From JAAYEL01 sp964345835 (GTDB taxonomy: Bacteria; Bacillota; Clostridia; Tissierellales; Peptoniphilaceae), in NCBI GenBank assembly GCA_964345835.1, contig CAYFSL010000004.1:1-64000 (forward strand): 64,000 nucleotides of DNA, in the 5' to 3' direction. The position numbers were made by a program, and so were the translations under genes. The notes beneath the pieces are model-generated. The model made no database searches and was not told the DNA's origin. It was given only the letters and a program-made list of their open reading frames with translations. Of this stretch, positions 1 to 8,182 are shown in pieces (position 1 is the stretch's first letter; every line of letters begins with the position of its first letter).

Positions 1-1031
1 AAGAGGAAAAGAAAAAGGCCGAAGAAGAAAAGAAAAAAGCTGAGGAAGAAAAGAAAAATAAACCTGCAAATAATAAAAATGACTCATTAAGTAAGGTAAA
101 GGTAGGTCAACTTATTAGCATAAATAGAAATGTAAATGTCTATACAAATGCATCCGATGCTAATTCAAAGAAAAATTCCACTAAAACATACCCAGCTGGT
201 CAATACTATATCTACAAAATCCATAATGGAATGGTAAACATAAGTTTGAATAAGAACGCAGCAGGTGGATGGATTAACCCAACAGATGTGAACCTATCCG
301 TAGCATCTAGCACTGGTAATACACCAAGCAATAATAATCAAGCTAAGAAACCATCTAACAATACCCCAGTAAAACCTGGAGCAAAATATTCCTGGTCCTG
401 GCTATATCCTGGAAATGCTGGTAAAGCCCTAACTAAGTATGGCGGTGTATACAGACTTTCTAGCGGTAAGAACATATACTTAACCTTTGATAATGGATAT
501 GAATATAAGAAAAACACATCAAAGATTCTTGACAGTCTATCTAGAACTGGTGTAAAAGCCGTGTTTTTCACAACAAGCTCTTTTATGAAAGAAAATCCTG
601 GTCTAGTTAGAAGGATGGTAAGAGAAGGTCATGTTGTTGGTAACCATACACAAAAACACCTAAACCATAATGTCTCATCAGCATCAGCTATTAGGGCTGA
701 CCTAGTTAATTGGGAGAAAGACTATGTGAGCATAGTAGGAGCTAAGCCATCTGTAAAGCTATTTAGACCGCCTGAAGGAAAGTTTAATGAAACAAGCTTA
801 AGCATTGCCCAAAGCCTTGGATACAAAACAGTCCTTTGGGGATTTGCCTATGGGGATTGGGATACCAATAACCAACCTAACAAGTCAACAGCCTTAAATA
901 AGCTACTATCTAATAATAGACCTGGAAATGTCTTATTACTTCATTCTATAAGTGATACTAATGTAGCTATTCTTGAATCCTACATTAAACAAACCAGGAG
1001 CCAGGGCTATAATTTTGTCAGACTTAGATAG
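1..1031 (+). CDS. PdaA-like polysaccharide deacetylase with coiled-coil and SH3-like module (5' partial)
   Basis: The reading frame is open from base 3, so the 5' end lies outside the window. The visible part begins with a Glu/Lys/Ala-rich repeat (about 19 residues, likely coiled coil or linker) and an Asn/Lys linker. Next comes a short module ending GGWINP, then a NodB deacetylase domain. The domain shows TFDNGYE (the PdaA-type variant of the TFDDG motif), a zinc-binding HTQKH, FRPPEG, WGFAYGDWD and a C-terminal LLLHS. These are the five motifs of the delta-lactam-forming muramic acid de-N-acetylase family. The likely role is removal of N-acetyl groups from peptidoglycan outside the cell. 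The substrate is inferred from the family. The GGWINP module recurs in the secreted protein at 35828-36385. Confidence 0.9.
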   Translation, partial: EEKKKAEEEKKKAEEEKKNKPANNKNDSLSKVKVGQLISINRNVNVYTNASDANSKKNSTKTYPAGQYYIYKIHNGMVNISLNKNAAGGWINPTDVNLSVASSTGNTPSNNNQAKKPSNNTPVKPGAKYSWSWLYPGNAGKALTKYGGVYRLSSGKNIYLTFDNGYEYKKNTSKILDSLSRTGVKAVFFTTSSFMKENPGLVRRMVREGHVVGNHTQKHLNHNVSSASAIRADLVNWEKDYVSIVGAKPSVKLFRPPEGKFNETSLSIAQSLGYKTVLWGFAYGDWDTNNQPNKSTALNKLLSNNRPGNVLLLHSISDTNVAILESYIKQTRSQGYNFVRLR

Positions 1032-1182
1032 GTTAATTTTTGTAGTATAAGTAGATTTGAGTCAACAACTTATGTTGTCTAAATCTAGTATAGATATCAT
1101 TATCCAAGTTAACAGAGAGTATAATATAACAATTAAAATATTACAAAATATTAAAATCGGTATACGAACTACCGACATATTA

Positions 1183-1217
1183 AAGCCTGTTAGTTACATC
1201 TAACCAGGCTTTTGTGT
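1183..1217 (+). terminator. Hairpin with short T tract after the deacetylase gene
   Basis: AAGCCTGTTAG (1183-1193) pairs with CTAACCAGGCTT (1200-1211) with one bulged base, followed by TTTTGTGTT. It can end transcription from the deacetylase gene. A smaller CGGTA/TACCG hairpin lies at 1158-1174. The U tract is interrupted, so termination may be partial. Confidence 0.55.
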
Positions 1218-1223
1218 TATACT
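1215..1223 (+). promoter_or_regulatory. Extended -10 promoter candidate for rubrerythrin
   Basis: TGT-TATACT forms an extended -10 element just after the preceding hairpin and about 20 bases before the ribosome binding site. No good -35 box is seen. An alternative TATAAT lies at 1120-1125, upstream of the hairpins. Confidence 0.4.
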
Positions 1224-1252
1224 CAATGTGCAATGAAATTAAGGAGGATATT

Positions 1253-1840
1253 ATGACTAAATCATTAAAAGGTAGCAAAACTGCTAACAATTTACTAACA
1301 GCATTCGCTGGAGAATCTCAAGCAAGAATGAGATATACATATTACGCTAAGCAAGCAAAGAAAGAAGGTTATAATCAAATTAGGGCAATTTTCGAAGAAA
1401 CTGCAAGAAATGAAGAAGAACACGCAAAGAGATTTATGAAGTTCTTAGCAGAAGACCTTGAAGGCGAAGCTCTTAAGGTTGAATGGGATTTCCCAGTAGC
1501 TCTAGCTGACACTGCATCAAACCTACTTTCAGCAGCAGAAGGCGAACACGAAGAATTCGTATCAATGTATCCTGATTACGCTGATGTAGCTCAAGAAGAA
1601 GGATACCCTATGGTTGCAAAAGCATTTAGAGAAATTGCAACAGTAGAAAGAAGACACGAAGAAAGATATAGAAAGTTACTACAAAATATCAAAGACGGTA
1701 CAGTATTCAAAAAAGAAGGTCCAACTCTTTGGAAGTGTGACAACTGTGGATATGTATATGAAGGAGAAGAAGCTCCTCAAGTATGTCCTGCATGTCTACA
1801 CAAGCAAGAATACTTTGAATTATTTGTAGAAAATTATTAA
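1253..1840 (+). CDS. rbr: Rubrerythrin
   Basis: 195 residues. The start at 1253 is chosen because AAGGAGG sits just upstream; the frame is open further upstream but without a ribosome binding site. The N-terminal four-helix ferritin-like domain carries the di-iron ligands (FAGESQARMRY, then ARNEEEHAK, and a second ExxH set in VERRHEER). The C-terminus is a rubredoxin-like domain with CDNCGY and CPAC, which bind one iron through four cysteines. Rubrerythrins reduce hydrogen peroxide in the cytoplasm of anaerobes using electrons from rubredoxin or NADH-linked partners. It is a single-gene unit with its own terminator. This is a standard oxidative-stress gene for an obligate anaerobe. Confidence 0.97.
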   Translation: MTKSLKGSKTANNLLTAFAGESQARMRYTYYAKQAKKEGYNQIRAIFEETARNEEEHAKRFMKFLAEDLEGEALKVEWDFPVALADTASNLLSAAEGEHEEFVSMYPDYADVAQEEGYPMVAKAFREIATVERRHEERYRKLLQNIKDGTVFKKEGPTLWKCDNCGYVYEGEEAPQVCPACLHKQEYFELFVENY

Positions 1841-1868
1841 GATTAAATCAAAATAAATCATAAGAAAT

Positions 1869-1896
1869 AAAAACGGCTAGAAATAGCCGTTTTTTC
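1869..1896 (+). terminator. Intrinsic terminator of rubrerythrin
   Basis: AACGGCTA-GAAA-TAGCCGTT with a tetraloop, followed by TTTTTC. A textbook hairpin plus U tract. Confidence 0.9.
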
Positions 1897-1931
1897 TTGG
1901 TCATATAATTTATATGTTAAAATATTTGCCA

Positions 1932-2015
1932 TTATTTTGAAAGCTCTTTGCTTTCTTCATCTAATATATAAAAATCACCGTTAAATCCGAATGTAAAGGT
2001 TCCCTTAACGCTTTT
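1932..2015 (-). other. 27-codon in-frame open extension after the dehydrogenase stop (possible gene remnant)
   Basis: Immediately after the TAG stop of the dehydrogenase gene the same frame stays open for 27 codons and ends in TAA. The encoded peptide contains GTFTFGFNGDFYILDEE and has the look of the end of a secreted or lipoprotein beta-rich domain, not of a dehydrogenase. It has no start codon or ribosome binding site of its own. It could be the decayed 3' end of another gene or, less likely, a readthrough tail. Confidence 0.4.
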
Positions 2016-2909
2016 CTACTTATTGCCATCTCCCAAAATAATATTATTTATTTTTTCATAATATTTTATTATTGCTGAATGATCACTTTTCTCTTGTCCA
2101 TCAATTTTAAGGGCTTGAAGTATTTCCATTATAATTGAAGTCAGAGGAAGAGAGAGACCTATTTTATGTGACGTATCCAAAGCGTTTTGTAAATCTTTAA
2201 TGTGGAGGTCTATCCTAAATCCTGGATTAAAATTTTTCTCAATCATCATAGGTCCTTTTGAGTCCATTACAGTAGAACCAGCTAATCCCCCTCTTATTGC
2301 TTCATATACTGATTTTGGGTTTACGCCAGACTTTTCTGCTAAAATAAAGGCTTCAGAGATAGCTGCTATATTTAAGGCAACTACGATTTGATTAGCTAAT
2401 TTTGTAGTATTTCCAGCCCCAACTTCACCTACTAATGTAACGCTTGAAGCCATAACATTTAGTATATCCTTGTATTTTTCAAACGTCTCTTTTTTTCCAC
2501 CTACCATTACAGCTAAAGTTCCATCGATTGCCTTGGGTTCACCACCAGAAACGGGAGCATCAAGAAATTCCACACCTATTTTAGACAATTCATTTGCAAA
2601 TCTTTGAGATTCAACTGGATTAATAGAGCTCATATCAATTACGGCTTTCCCTTTTGTTAATCCCTCTGCAAGTCCATGGTTTCCAAACAATACTTCATCA
2701 CAGTCAGGCGAATTTGGTAACATCAATATTATTACATCGGATAGTTCAGCCACTTCTTTATTTGATTTTGCTCCGATTGCACCTTCCTCTACAAATTTTT
2801 CGACAACATCTTGATTTAAGGTATATACGACTAATTCATAACCTGCCTTTATTAAATTTCTAGCCATAGGCTGTCCCATAATACCTAATCCTACAAATCC
2901 TATTTTCAT
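2016..2909 (-). CDS. NAD(P)-dependent beta-hydroxyacid dehydrogenase (3-hydroxyisobutyrate dehydrogenase / GarR family)
   Basis: 297 residues. The start at 2909 is set by AAGGAGG five bases upstream; an in-frame upstream ATG has no such site. The N-terminus is a Rossmann domain with GFVGLGIMG. The substrate motif DAPVSGG and the catalytic-lysine motif GAGNTTKLANQ are both present, followed by the all-helical C-terminal domain. Family members reduce or oxidise small beta-hydroxyacids such as 3-hydroxyisobutyrate or tartronate semialdehyde; the substrate cannot be told from sequence. It lies downstream of the CoA-transferase and is separated from it by a terminator, so it probably has its own weak promoter. 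Confidence 0.93.
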   Translation of the reverse strand: MKIGFVGLGIMGQPMARNLIKAGYELVVYTLNQDVVEKFVEEGAIGAKSNKEVAELSDVIILMLPNSPDCDEVLFGNHGLAEGLTKGKAVIDMSSINPVESQRFANELSKIGVEFLDAPVSGGEPKAIDGTLAVMVGGKKETFEKYKDILNVMASSVTLVGEVGAGNTTKLANQIVVALNIAAISEAFILAEKSGVNPKSVYEAIRGGLAGSTVMDSKGPMMIEKNFNPGFRIDLHIKDLQNALDTSHKIGLSLPLTSIIMEILQALKIDGQEKSDHSAIIKYYEKINNIILGDGNK

Positions 2910-2963
2910 ATAATCCTCCTTGGATTTACTCAAGCCCCTTCAGCAAAATTATTATATAAATAG

Positions 2964-2999
2964 ACAAAAAAGGCAACAGAAATAGAACTGTTGCCTTTA
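2964..2999 (-). terminator. Intrinsic terminator of the CoA-transferase gene
   Basis: On the minus strand AAAGGCAACAG pairs with CTGTTGCCTTT, followed by TTTTG. It lies 37 bases after the CoA-transferase stop. Confidence 0.85.
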
Positions 3000-3035
3000 A
3001 ATTATATATTATACTTTGAATTAAATGTCTAATCC

Positions 3036-4361
3036 TTAGAATGGGTATAAACCAGTGATTAATTTAAGATCTATCGCTTGTTGCTTTAATTCATCTCTAA
3101 ACTTAGGATGAGCTATATTTATAAGTGCTTCAACCCTTTCCTTCATATTTTTACCTTTTAGTTTAGCAACACCATATTCTGTTACTACCATATCAAGGTC
3201 TTGTCTTTGAAGGGTTACATAAGCACCAGGGGTCAATCTAGGAACTATCTTAGATTTTTCTTCTCTTTCGCCAGTTTCTTTATTCTTAATCATTGCTGTT
3301 GCATATAAAGCTATGATTGCCTTACCATTCTTAGACATGTATGCTCCCCTGTGTGTATCAGCTTGTCCACCTGTACCAGAGAATTGTCTAGGTCCTATTG
3401 ATTCAGAAGAAACTTGTCCTGAAAGGTCAACTTCTATAGCTGTATTTATAGAAATTTGGTTGTCGTTCTTAGAAATTACCCATGGATCATTACAGTAAGA
3501 AGCATCCCTAACTTCGATCATTGGGTTGTCGTTCATTAGTTCATACATTTCCTTGTTACCAAGTGCGAATGCTGTGATTATCTTACCCTTGTCTATTTGT
3601 TTCTTAGAACCGTTAATCGCTCCACTTAATACTAGCTTAGCTAGTCCTGGAGTAAATAATTCTGTGTGAACACCAAGGTCCTTTTTATCTGCTAGGAAGT
3701 TAGCAACTGCATCAGGAATTCCACCTATACCGATTTGAACACAAGCTCCATCAGGAATCATATCAGCAATCATCTTACCGATCTTCATATCCTTTTCATT
3801 TGGAGTTCCGTCTGGAACCATTGGTGGCTCATAGTCAACTTCGATTAAATAGTCAACATCATCAACGTGAGTTAGGTGGTCACCAAATAGTCTTGGGTAG
3901 TTTGAAGAAGCTTCAAGTATTACTATGTCAGCAGCGTCTAACATTCTCTTTTCATAAACGTTACTTAAACCTAGAGAAATATAACCATGTCTGTCTGGTC
4001 TTGAAGCTGCACAAACAAAAATGTTTGGTTTAATATGAGCTAATCTTTCTCTACCAGCATAGCTTAGGTTGTTAGGAATGTAGGCACCCATGTCTAATTC
4101 TTCAAGCTTTCTATTTACGCCTGTATAGAATTCAGAGTCAACGTGGAAGGAATCTTTATACTTAGCGTCCATGTATGGATGTAACCTTTGTGGAAGATAA
4201 GTAGTTATATTAACCTTCTTTACCTCGTCAGCCACTGTATGTAGCTCTTCGAAAAATACTCTTGCTTCTGCAGGGCCTAGTCCTGTAACAATTTGGTCAC
4301 CAGTTTTTACTAACTTTACAGCCTCTTTAGCTGTAATTACTTTGTCTTTGTAATCTTTCAT
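3036..4361 (-). CDS. Acetyl-CoA hydrolase/transferase family CoA-transferase (butyryl-CoA:acetate or 4-hydroxybutyrate CoA-transferase type)
   Basis: 441 residues, the usual length of this family, with AAGGAGA before the ATG. The N-terminal half includes GLGPAEARVFFEEL. The C-terminal half has the glycine-rich IGIGGIPDAV, then GVHTELFTPG with the Glu that forms the CoA thioester, GPRQFSGTGGQADTHRGAY, and a VTEYGVAKLKGK tail. Family I-type enzymes exchange CoA between acetate and butyryl-, propionyl- or 4-hydroxybutyryl-CoA in fermentations. In a butyrate-forming coccus the butyryl-CoA:acetate reaction is the most likely. The gene stands alone, with a 5' leader of about 105 bases holding a hairpin and a palindrome, and its own terminator. 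Confidence 0.92.
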   Translation of the reverse strand: MKDYKDKVITAKEAVKLVKTGDQIVTGLGPAEARVFFEELHTVADEVKKVNITTYLPQRLHPYMDAKYKDSFHVDSEFYTGVNRKLEELDMGAYIPNNLSYAGRERLAHIKPNIFVCAASRPDRHGYISLGLSNVYEKRMLDAADIVILEASSNYPRLFGDHLTHVDDVDYLIEVDYEPPMVPDGTPNEKDMKIGKMIADMIPDGACVQIGIGGIPDAVANFLADKKDLGVHTELFTPGLAKLVLSGAINGSKKQIDKGKIITAFALGNKEMYELMNDNPMIEVRDASYCNDPWVISKNDNQISINTAIEVDLSGQVSSESIGPRQFSGTGGQADTHRGAYMSKNGKAIIALYATAMIKNKETGEREEKSKIVPRLTPGAYVTLQRQDLDMVVTEYGVAKLKGKNMKERVEALINIAHPKFRDELKQQAIDLKLITGLYPF

Positions 4362-4404
4362 ATTTTCTCCTTATCAAATATAATTTTACAAGCGGTAATA
4401 ACCT

Positions 4405-4467
4405 TCGAGTGAAAACCTTTTCACGAGGCCTTAATAAAAAATATCTCCTCGCGAGATAATTCCAACA
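4405..4467 (-). promoter_or_regulatory. Structured leader of the CoA-transferase mRNA: start-proximal hairpin with U tract and a palindrome
   Basis: Read on the minus strand, TATCTC pairs with GAGATA (4442-4447 with 4453-4458) and is followed by TTTTTTATT, about ten bases into the predicted transcript. Further on lies the palindrome GTGAAAA-CC-TTTTCAC (4409-4424). The first looks like a weak attenuator and the second like an operator or a second hairpin. No known riboswitch class is recognised. Confidence 0.4.
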
Positions 4468-4474
4468 CATCTAT

Positions 4475-4502
4475 ATTATACCACAATATGCCGATAATAC
4501 AA
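4475..4502 (-). promoter_or_regulatory. Promoter of the CoA-transferase gene
   Basis: Minus strand: TTGTAT (4497-4502), 16-base spacer, TATAAT (4475-4480) with an extended TGG upstream of the -10. The transcript would start near 4467. Confidence 0.6.
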
Positions 4503-4609
4503 CATCTTGTTAGTAAAAAATAGACTTAACACATAATAGTGGAAGCGAGGATAATATTGATTGGGAAAATGTGTAAAACGTTGTCATTTTGGATTTTTTT
4601 AAATTATCA

Positions 4610-4657
4610 TTAAAATAAAGAGGGGCAAGTAACCACTTACCTCCAAAACTTGCCCTT
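4610..4657 (-). terminator. Probable terminator of the purine operon
   Basis: Minus strand: GGGCAAGT pairs with ACTTGCCC (4648-4655 with 4623-4630) around a 17-base loop that contains a smaller GTAA/TTAC stem, followed by CTCTTTATTTT. It lies about 100 bases after the purD stop. The rest of 4503-4760 shows no gene. Confidence 0.6.
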
Positions 4658-4760
4658 AAGCAATCTTAGAATATCAGCTTGGTACTTCCCCTCCTATTTT
4701 TATCTTTATAATTTAATTACTCCGTTATATTTCAGCTTAGTTGATGATTTATTATATCCC

Positions 4761-6017
4761 TTATTTTTCTAAGTTACTATTGACAAGACCTATATCTTTT
4801 CTAAAATAGATATTGTCAAAATCGATCTTTTCAACTTCCTTGTAGACCTTTTTACGGGCTTTCTCAAGACTGTCAGATAGGCCAACTAGGGTTAATACCC
4901 TTCCCCCATTTGTTACAAGCCTTCCCTGGTCTTTTTTTGTCCCATTGTGGTAAATAATACAGTCTTTGATTATGTCAATACCCCTTATTTCCAAACCCTT
5001 CTCATATGATTTAGGGTAACCATCTGAGCATAAAATTAAGGCTAGAGAATGGTCACTGGTAAATTGAAGGCTTAGTTCTTTCCCATCTATAGAATCTAGG
5101 ATTAGGTTTAGAAGGTCTGATTCTAGTCGGGGAAGAATAACTTCTGTTTCAGGGTCCCCAAACCTAGTGTTAAACTCAAGGACATAAACCCTTCCATTTT
5201 CTATAAGGTATCCAATAAATAGGATCCCACTATAGGTCATTGATTCCTTTTCTAGGCCCTCTTCAATCTTTGCTAGAATTTGGTCGGATTGTCTCTGATG
5301 GTCATCCTTCCAGTAAGGGTTGGGACTTAAACAACCCACTCCTCCAGTATTGGGGCCTTGGTCATTTTCATAGATTTTCTTATAATCCATGGCTGTATCA
5401 AAAGGATATATTTTCCCTTGGGATACAAAACAAAGAAGGGAGGCTTCAAAACCATCTAAATATTCTTCTAGGACAATTGATCCACCTTGGTCCTTAAAAA
5501 CCTTATCGATAAATATCTCCTTTATAGCCTGGTCGGCTTCTGCCTTGTCAAAACAGATATATACACCCTTACCCTGGCAAAGGCCATCTGCTTTAACTAC
5601 TGTAGGAAATCCAAACTCATCAAGCCCCTCTAATGCTTCCTGGTAACTAGCGTACTTTCTATACTTGGCTGTAGGAATCTTGTATTTGTCCATGAAGTCC
5701 TTGGAAAATCCCTTAGATCCTTCAAGTAGGGCTGCATTTTTTTTCGGTCCAAATACCTTATGTCCCCTATCTGATAAATAGTCGACTATCCCAGCATTAA
5801 GCGGGTCTTCTGGACCAACTATAGTAAGGCTAATGTCGTTGTACTTTATAAAGGACTCGATTTCTTCAAAGCTATCAGCTAGGCTAACAGACTCAATTTT
5901 TCCAAAGGCTCCCCCATTGTCCTTGGATAGGTAGACTTTTTCAACCTTTTCATTGTCTGAAATCTTTGTCGCTATGGCATGCTCTCTTCCACCTGCCCCA
6001 ATTATCAATACTTTCAT
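4761..6017 (-). CDS. purD: Phosphoribosylamine-glycine ligase (GAR synthetase)
   Basis: 418 residues. It joins glycine to 5-phosphoribosylamine with ATP (step 2 of purine synthesis). The N-terminus MKVLIIGAGGREHA is the family signature. It is followed by an ATP-grasp fold with VKADGLCQGKGVYI, the lid and metal region GPNTGGVGC, and the EFNTRFGDPE metal-binding motif. It is the last gene of the operon, ten bases after purH. Placing purD at the 3' end next to purH is normal for Firmicutes. No unusual substitution was seen. Confidence 0.97.
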   Translation of the reverse strand: MKVLIIGAGGREHAIATKISDNEKVEKVYLSKDNGGAFGKIESVSLADSFEEIESFIKYNDISLTIVGPEDPLNAGIVDYLSDRGHKVFGPKKNAALLEGSKGFSKDFMDKYKIPTAKYRKYASYQEALEGLDEFGFPTVVKADGLCQGKGVYICFDKAEADQAIKEIFIDKVFKDQGGSIVLEEYLDGFEASLLCFVSQGKIYPFDTAMDYKKIYENDQGPNTGGVGCLSPNPYWKDDHQRQSDQILAKIEEGLEKESMTYSGILFIGYLIENGRVYVLEFNTRFGDPETEVILPRLESDLLNLILDSIDGKELSLQFTSDHSLALILCSDGYPKSYEKGLEIRGIDIIKDCIIYHNGTKKDQGRLVTNGGRVLTLVGLSDSLEKARKKVYKEVEKIDFDNIYFRKDIGLVNSNLEK

Positions 6018-6026
6018 ATCCGCTCC

Positions 6027-7556
6027 TTAGTGCTTGAAGTGTCTTATTCCTGTAAATGCCAGGGCTATTCCATACTTGTCACAAAGCTCTATTACAGCCT
6101 TATCATGGATTGATCCACCTGGGGAAATAGCAGCCTTTACCCCATTTTCATGAAGGAGTTCAACAGTATCTTCGAAGAAGAAGGCGTCAGATGCTAATAC
6201 AGAGTCCTTTATATTGGCCCCAGCCCTTTCTATAGCCTTTTCAACAGCCCAAGACCTTCTAACTTCTCCAAATCCATAACCAACGGTTGCCTTATCCCTT
6301 GCTAGAACAACCCCATTTGAGTTGGCGTTTTTAATGGCTTTCATTCCAAATACCATACTCTCTAATTCTTCCTCGCTAGGCTTTCTCTTAGATACGACCT
6401 CAAAGTCTTCGTCCTTAAATAAAATGTCGTCCTTTTCCTGGACGATCATCCCATTTATTACGTCCTTATATTTTAACTTTTGCCAGTTGGCTTCCACTAT
6501 ATTTTTTGACCTTATAAGACGAATATTTTTCTTTTTGCTAAGTATTTTAAAGGCCTCTTCTTCAAAATCCGGTGCGATAACTATTTCCATAAACATGGAA
6601 TTAATCACCTCTGCCATGTGGACTGTAACCTTCCTATTTGCAGCGATTATTCCACCAAATATTGAAACATTGTCGCAGGCTATAGCCTTGTCAAAGGCTT
6701 CATCTATACTATCACCAGACCCTATGCCAGATGGGTTGGTATGCTTTACCCCTACAACGGTAGGTTGGTCAAATTCTTTTAAGGACATGACGGCACCTGT
6801 AAGGTCATTCATGTTATTAAAGGATATTTCCTTACCATGGAGCTTTTCAAAGTCAAATTTATAGCCAGTTCTCAGGTAGCCATCTTGGTAGTAGGAAGCC
6901 TTTTGGTGAGGGTTTTCCCCATATCTTAGGCTATTTTCCAACTTAAGCGGTCTAGTTAAGTGGTCAGGAAAATTAACCTTATTCAGGTCATTGAAGTAAT
7001 TGGAAATAATCCCATCATAATACGCTGTTAGGGAAAATGCCTTACCCGCAAGCTTTCTCCTAAAATCAATGTCAGCCTTGTCCTCTTTTAAGCTTTCAAT
7101 TACTAGGTCATAATCTTTCGGGTCAACTACTACTAGGACATCCTTAAAATTTTTAGCAGCTGCCCTAATCATGCTTGGTCCCCCTATATCGATATTTTCT
7201 ATCATGGTTTTTTCATCCTTGTCAAGAGCAAGCATTTCTTCAAAGGGATAAAGGTTATTTACTACCAGGTCAATAGGTCCAATCCCCATCTCTTCAAGAG
7301 TCTTTACATCACCTTCTTCATCTCTTCTATAAAGGATACCTGCATGGATTTTAGGATGAAGAGTCTTTACCCTGCCTGCAAGCATCTCTGGAAATTTGGT
7401 AACCTGAGATACCTCTTTAACATCTATACCGTTGTCATTTAATAGCTTGAAGCTTCCCCCTGTTGAAATAATCCCATAGCCAAGCTCTTGCAAGCCCTTG
7501 GCAAATTCAACTACACCACTCTTGTCATAAACTGATATTAACGCATTCTTTTTCAT
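6027..7556 (-). CDS. purH: Bifunctional AICAR transformylase / IMP cyclohydrolase
   Basis: 509 residues, full length. The N-terminal IMP cyclohydrolase (MGS-like) domain begins with a YDKSGV motif, has ISTGGS and runs to about residue 195. The C-terminal AICAR formyltransferase domain contains the catalytic KHTNPSG and ends ISPGGSIHD...AFTGIRHFKH. It performs the last two steps to IMP using 10-formyl-tetrahydrofolate. It follows purN by two bases, with AGGGAG before the ATG, so the two are translated from one message. Confidence 0.97.
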   Translation of the reverse strand: MKKNALISVYDKSGVVEFAKGLQELGYGIISTGGSFKLLNDNGIDVKEVSQVTKFPEMLAGRVKTLHPKIHAGILYRRDEEGDVKTLEEMGIGPIDLVVNNLYPFEEMLALDKDEKTMIENIDIGGPSMIRAAAKNFKDVLVVVDPKDYDLVIESLKEDKADIDFRRKLAGKAFSLTAYYDGIISNYFNDLNKVNFPDHLTRPLKLENSLRYGENPHQKASYYQDGYLRTGYKFDFEKLHGKEISFNNMNDLTGAVMSLKEFDQPTVVGVKHTNPSGIGSGDSIDEAFDKAIACDNVSIFGGIIAANRKVTVHMAEVINSMFMEIVIAPDFEEEAFKILSKKKNIRLIRSKNIVEANWQKLKYKDVINGMIVQEKDDILFKDEDFEVVSKRKPSEEELESMVFGMKAIKNANSNGVVLARDKATVGYGFGEVRRSWAVEKAIERAGANIKDSVLASDAFFFEDTVELLHENGVKAAISPGGSIHDKAVIELCDKYGIALAFTGIRHFKH

Positions 7557-7558
7557 TT

Positions 7559-8182
7559 TTACTCCCTAATAATCACTTTATTATTTACGATACTAATCTT
7601 TTCTTCACAAAACATCCTTACAGCCTCTGGCAAAAGCCTGTGTTCAATTTTAAGGACTTCTTTTTGCAGGTCTTGAGAAGTCCAACTAGGATCAACCTTA
7701 AGGGCATCCTGGAGAATTATAGGGCCAGTATCTGCCCCCTCATCTACAAAATGGACAGTTGCTCCAGAAACCCTGCAACCCCTAGAAAGGACCTTGTCAT
7801 GGACATGGATTCCATAGCAACCCACACCACCAAAGGCTGGAAGAAGGGATGGATGGATGTTAATAATCCTATTCCTATAGCTTTCCACCAGTTCTTTAGT
7901 GATAATCCTTAGATAGCCTGCTAGAACTATTAGGTCTATCCTGAATTCATCCAGTATAAGCATTAGTTCTTTATCGTAGGCCTGGTCTGAGACAAAGTCC
8001 TTTCTCCTTAGACTCCTAGTTGATATCCCAGCCTTTCTAGCCCTCTCAAGGCCAAAACAAGACCCTATATTAGAAAATACTAGGACAATTTTGCCCCCCT
8101 TATTTTTTTCTTCCTGGTCTATTAAGCTTTGGAGGTTGCTACCTGATCCCGATACAAATACAGCTATTCTTTTAGGTTCCAC
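7559..8182 (-). CDS. purN: Phosphoribosylglycinamide formyltransferase (GAR transformylase)
   Basis: 207 residues, starting at a GTG inside the end of purM (19-base overlap) with AAGGAAG upstream. The Rossmann N-terminus AVFVSGSGSNLQSL binds the phosphoribosyl substrate. The formyl-transfer site is INIHPSLLPAFGG with the conserved Asn and His, and the partner Asp lies in VDEGADTGPII. It transfers a formyl group from 10-formyl-tetrahydrofolate to GAR (step 3). The overlap suggests translational coupling to purM. Confidence 0.96.
   Translation of the reverse strand: MEPKRIAVFVSGSGSNLQSLIDQEEKNKGGKIVLVFSNIGSCFGLERARKAGISTRSLRRKDFVSDQAYDKELMLILDEFRIDLIVLAGYLRIITKELVESYRNRIINIHPSLLPAFGGVGCYGIHVHDKVLSRGCRVSGATVHFVDEGADTGPIILQDALKVDPSWTSQDLQKEVLKIEHRLLPEAVRMFCEEKISIVNNKVIIRE

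Noticed and set aside
4409..4424. Rex operator
   Set aside because: The palindrome GTGAAAA-CC-TTTTCAC has a six-base centre between GTGAA and TTCAC; Rex sites have four and need outer TT/AA. Kept only as an unassigned palindrome.
6322..6864. A 180-codon open frame on the plus strand
   Set aside because: It lies wholly antisense to purH, has no ribosome binding site, and its composition is that of a reverse-strand shadow.
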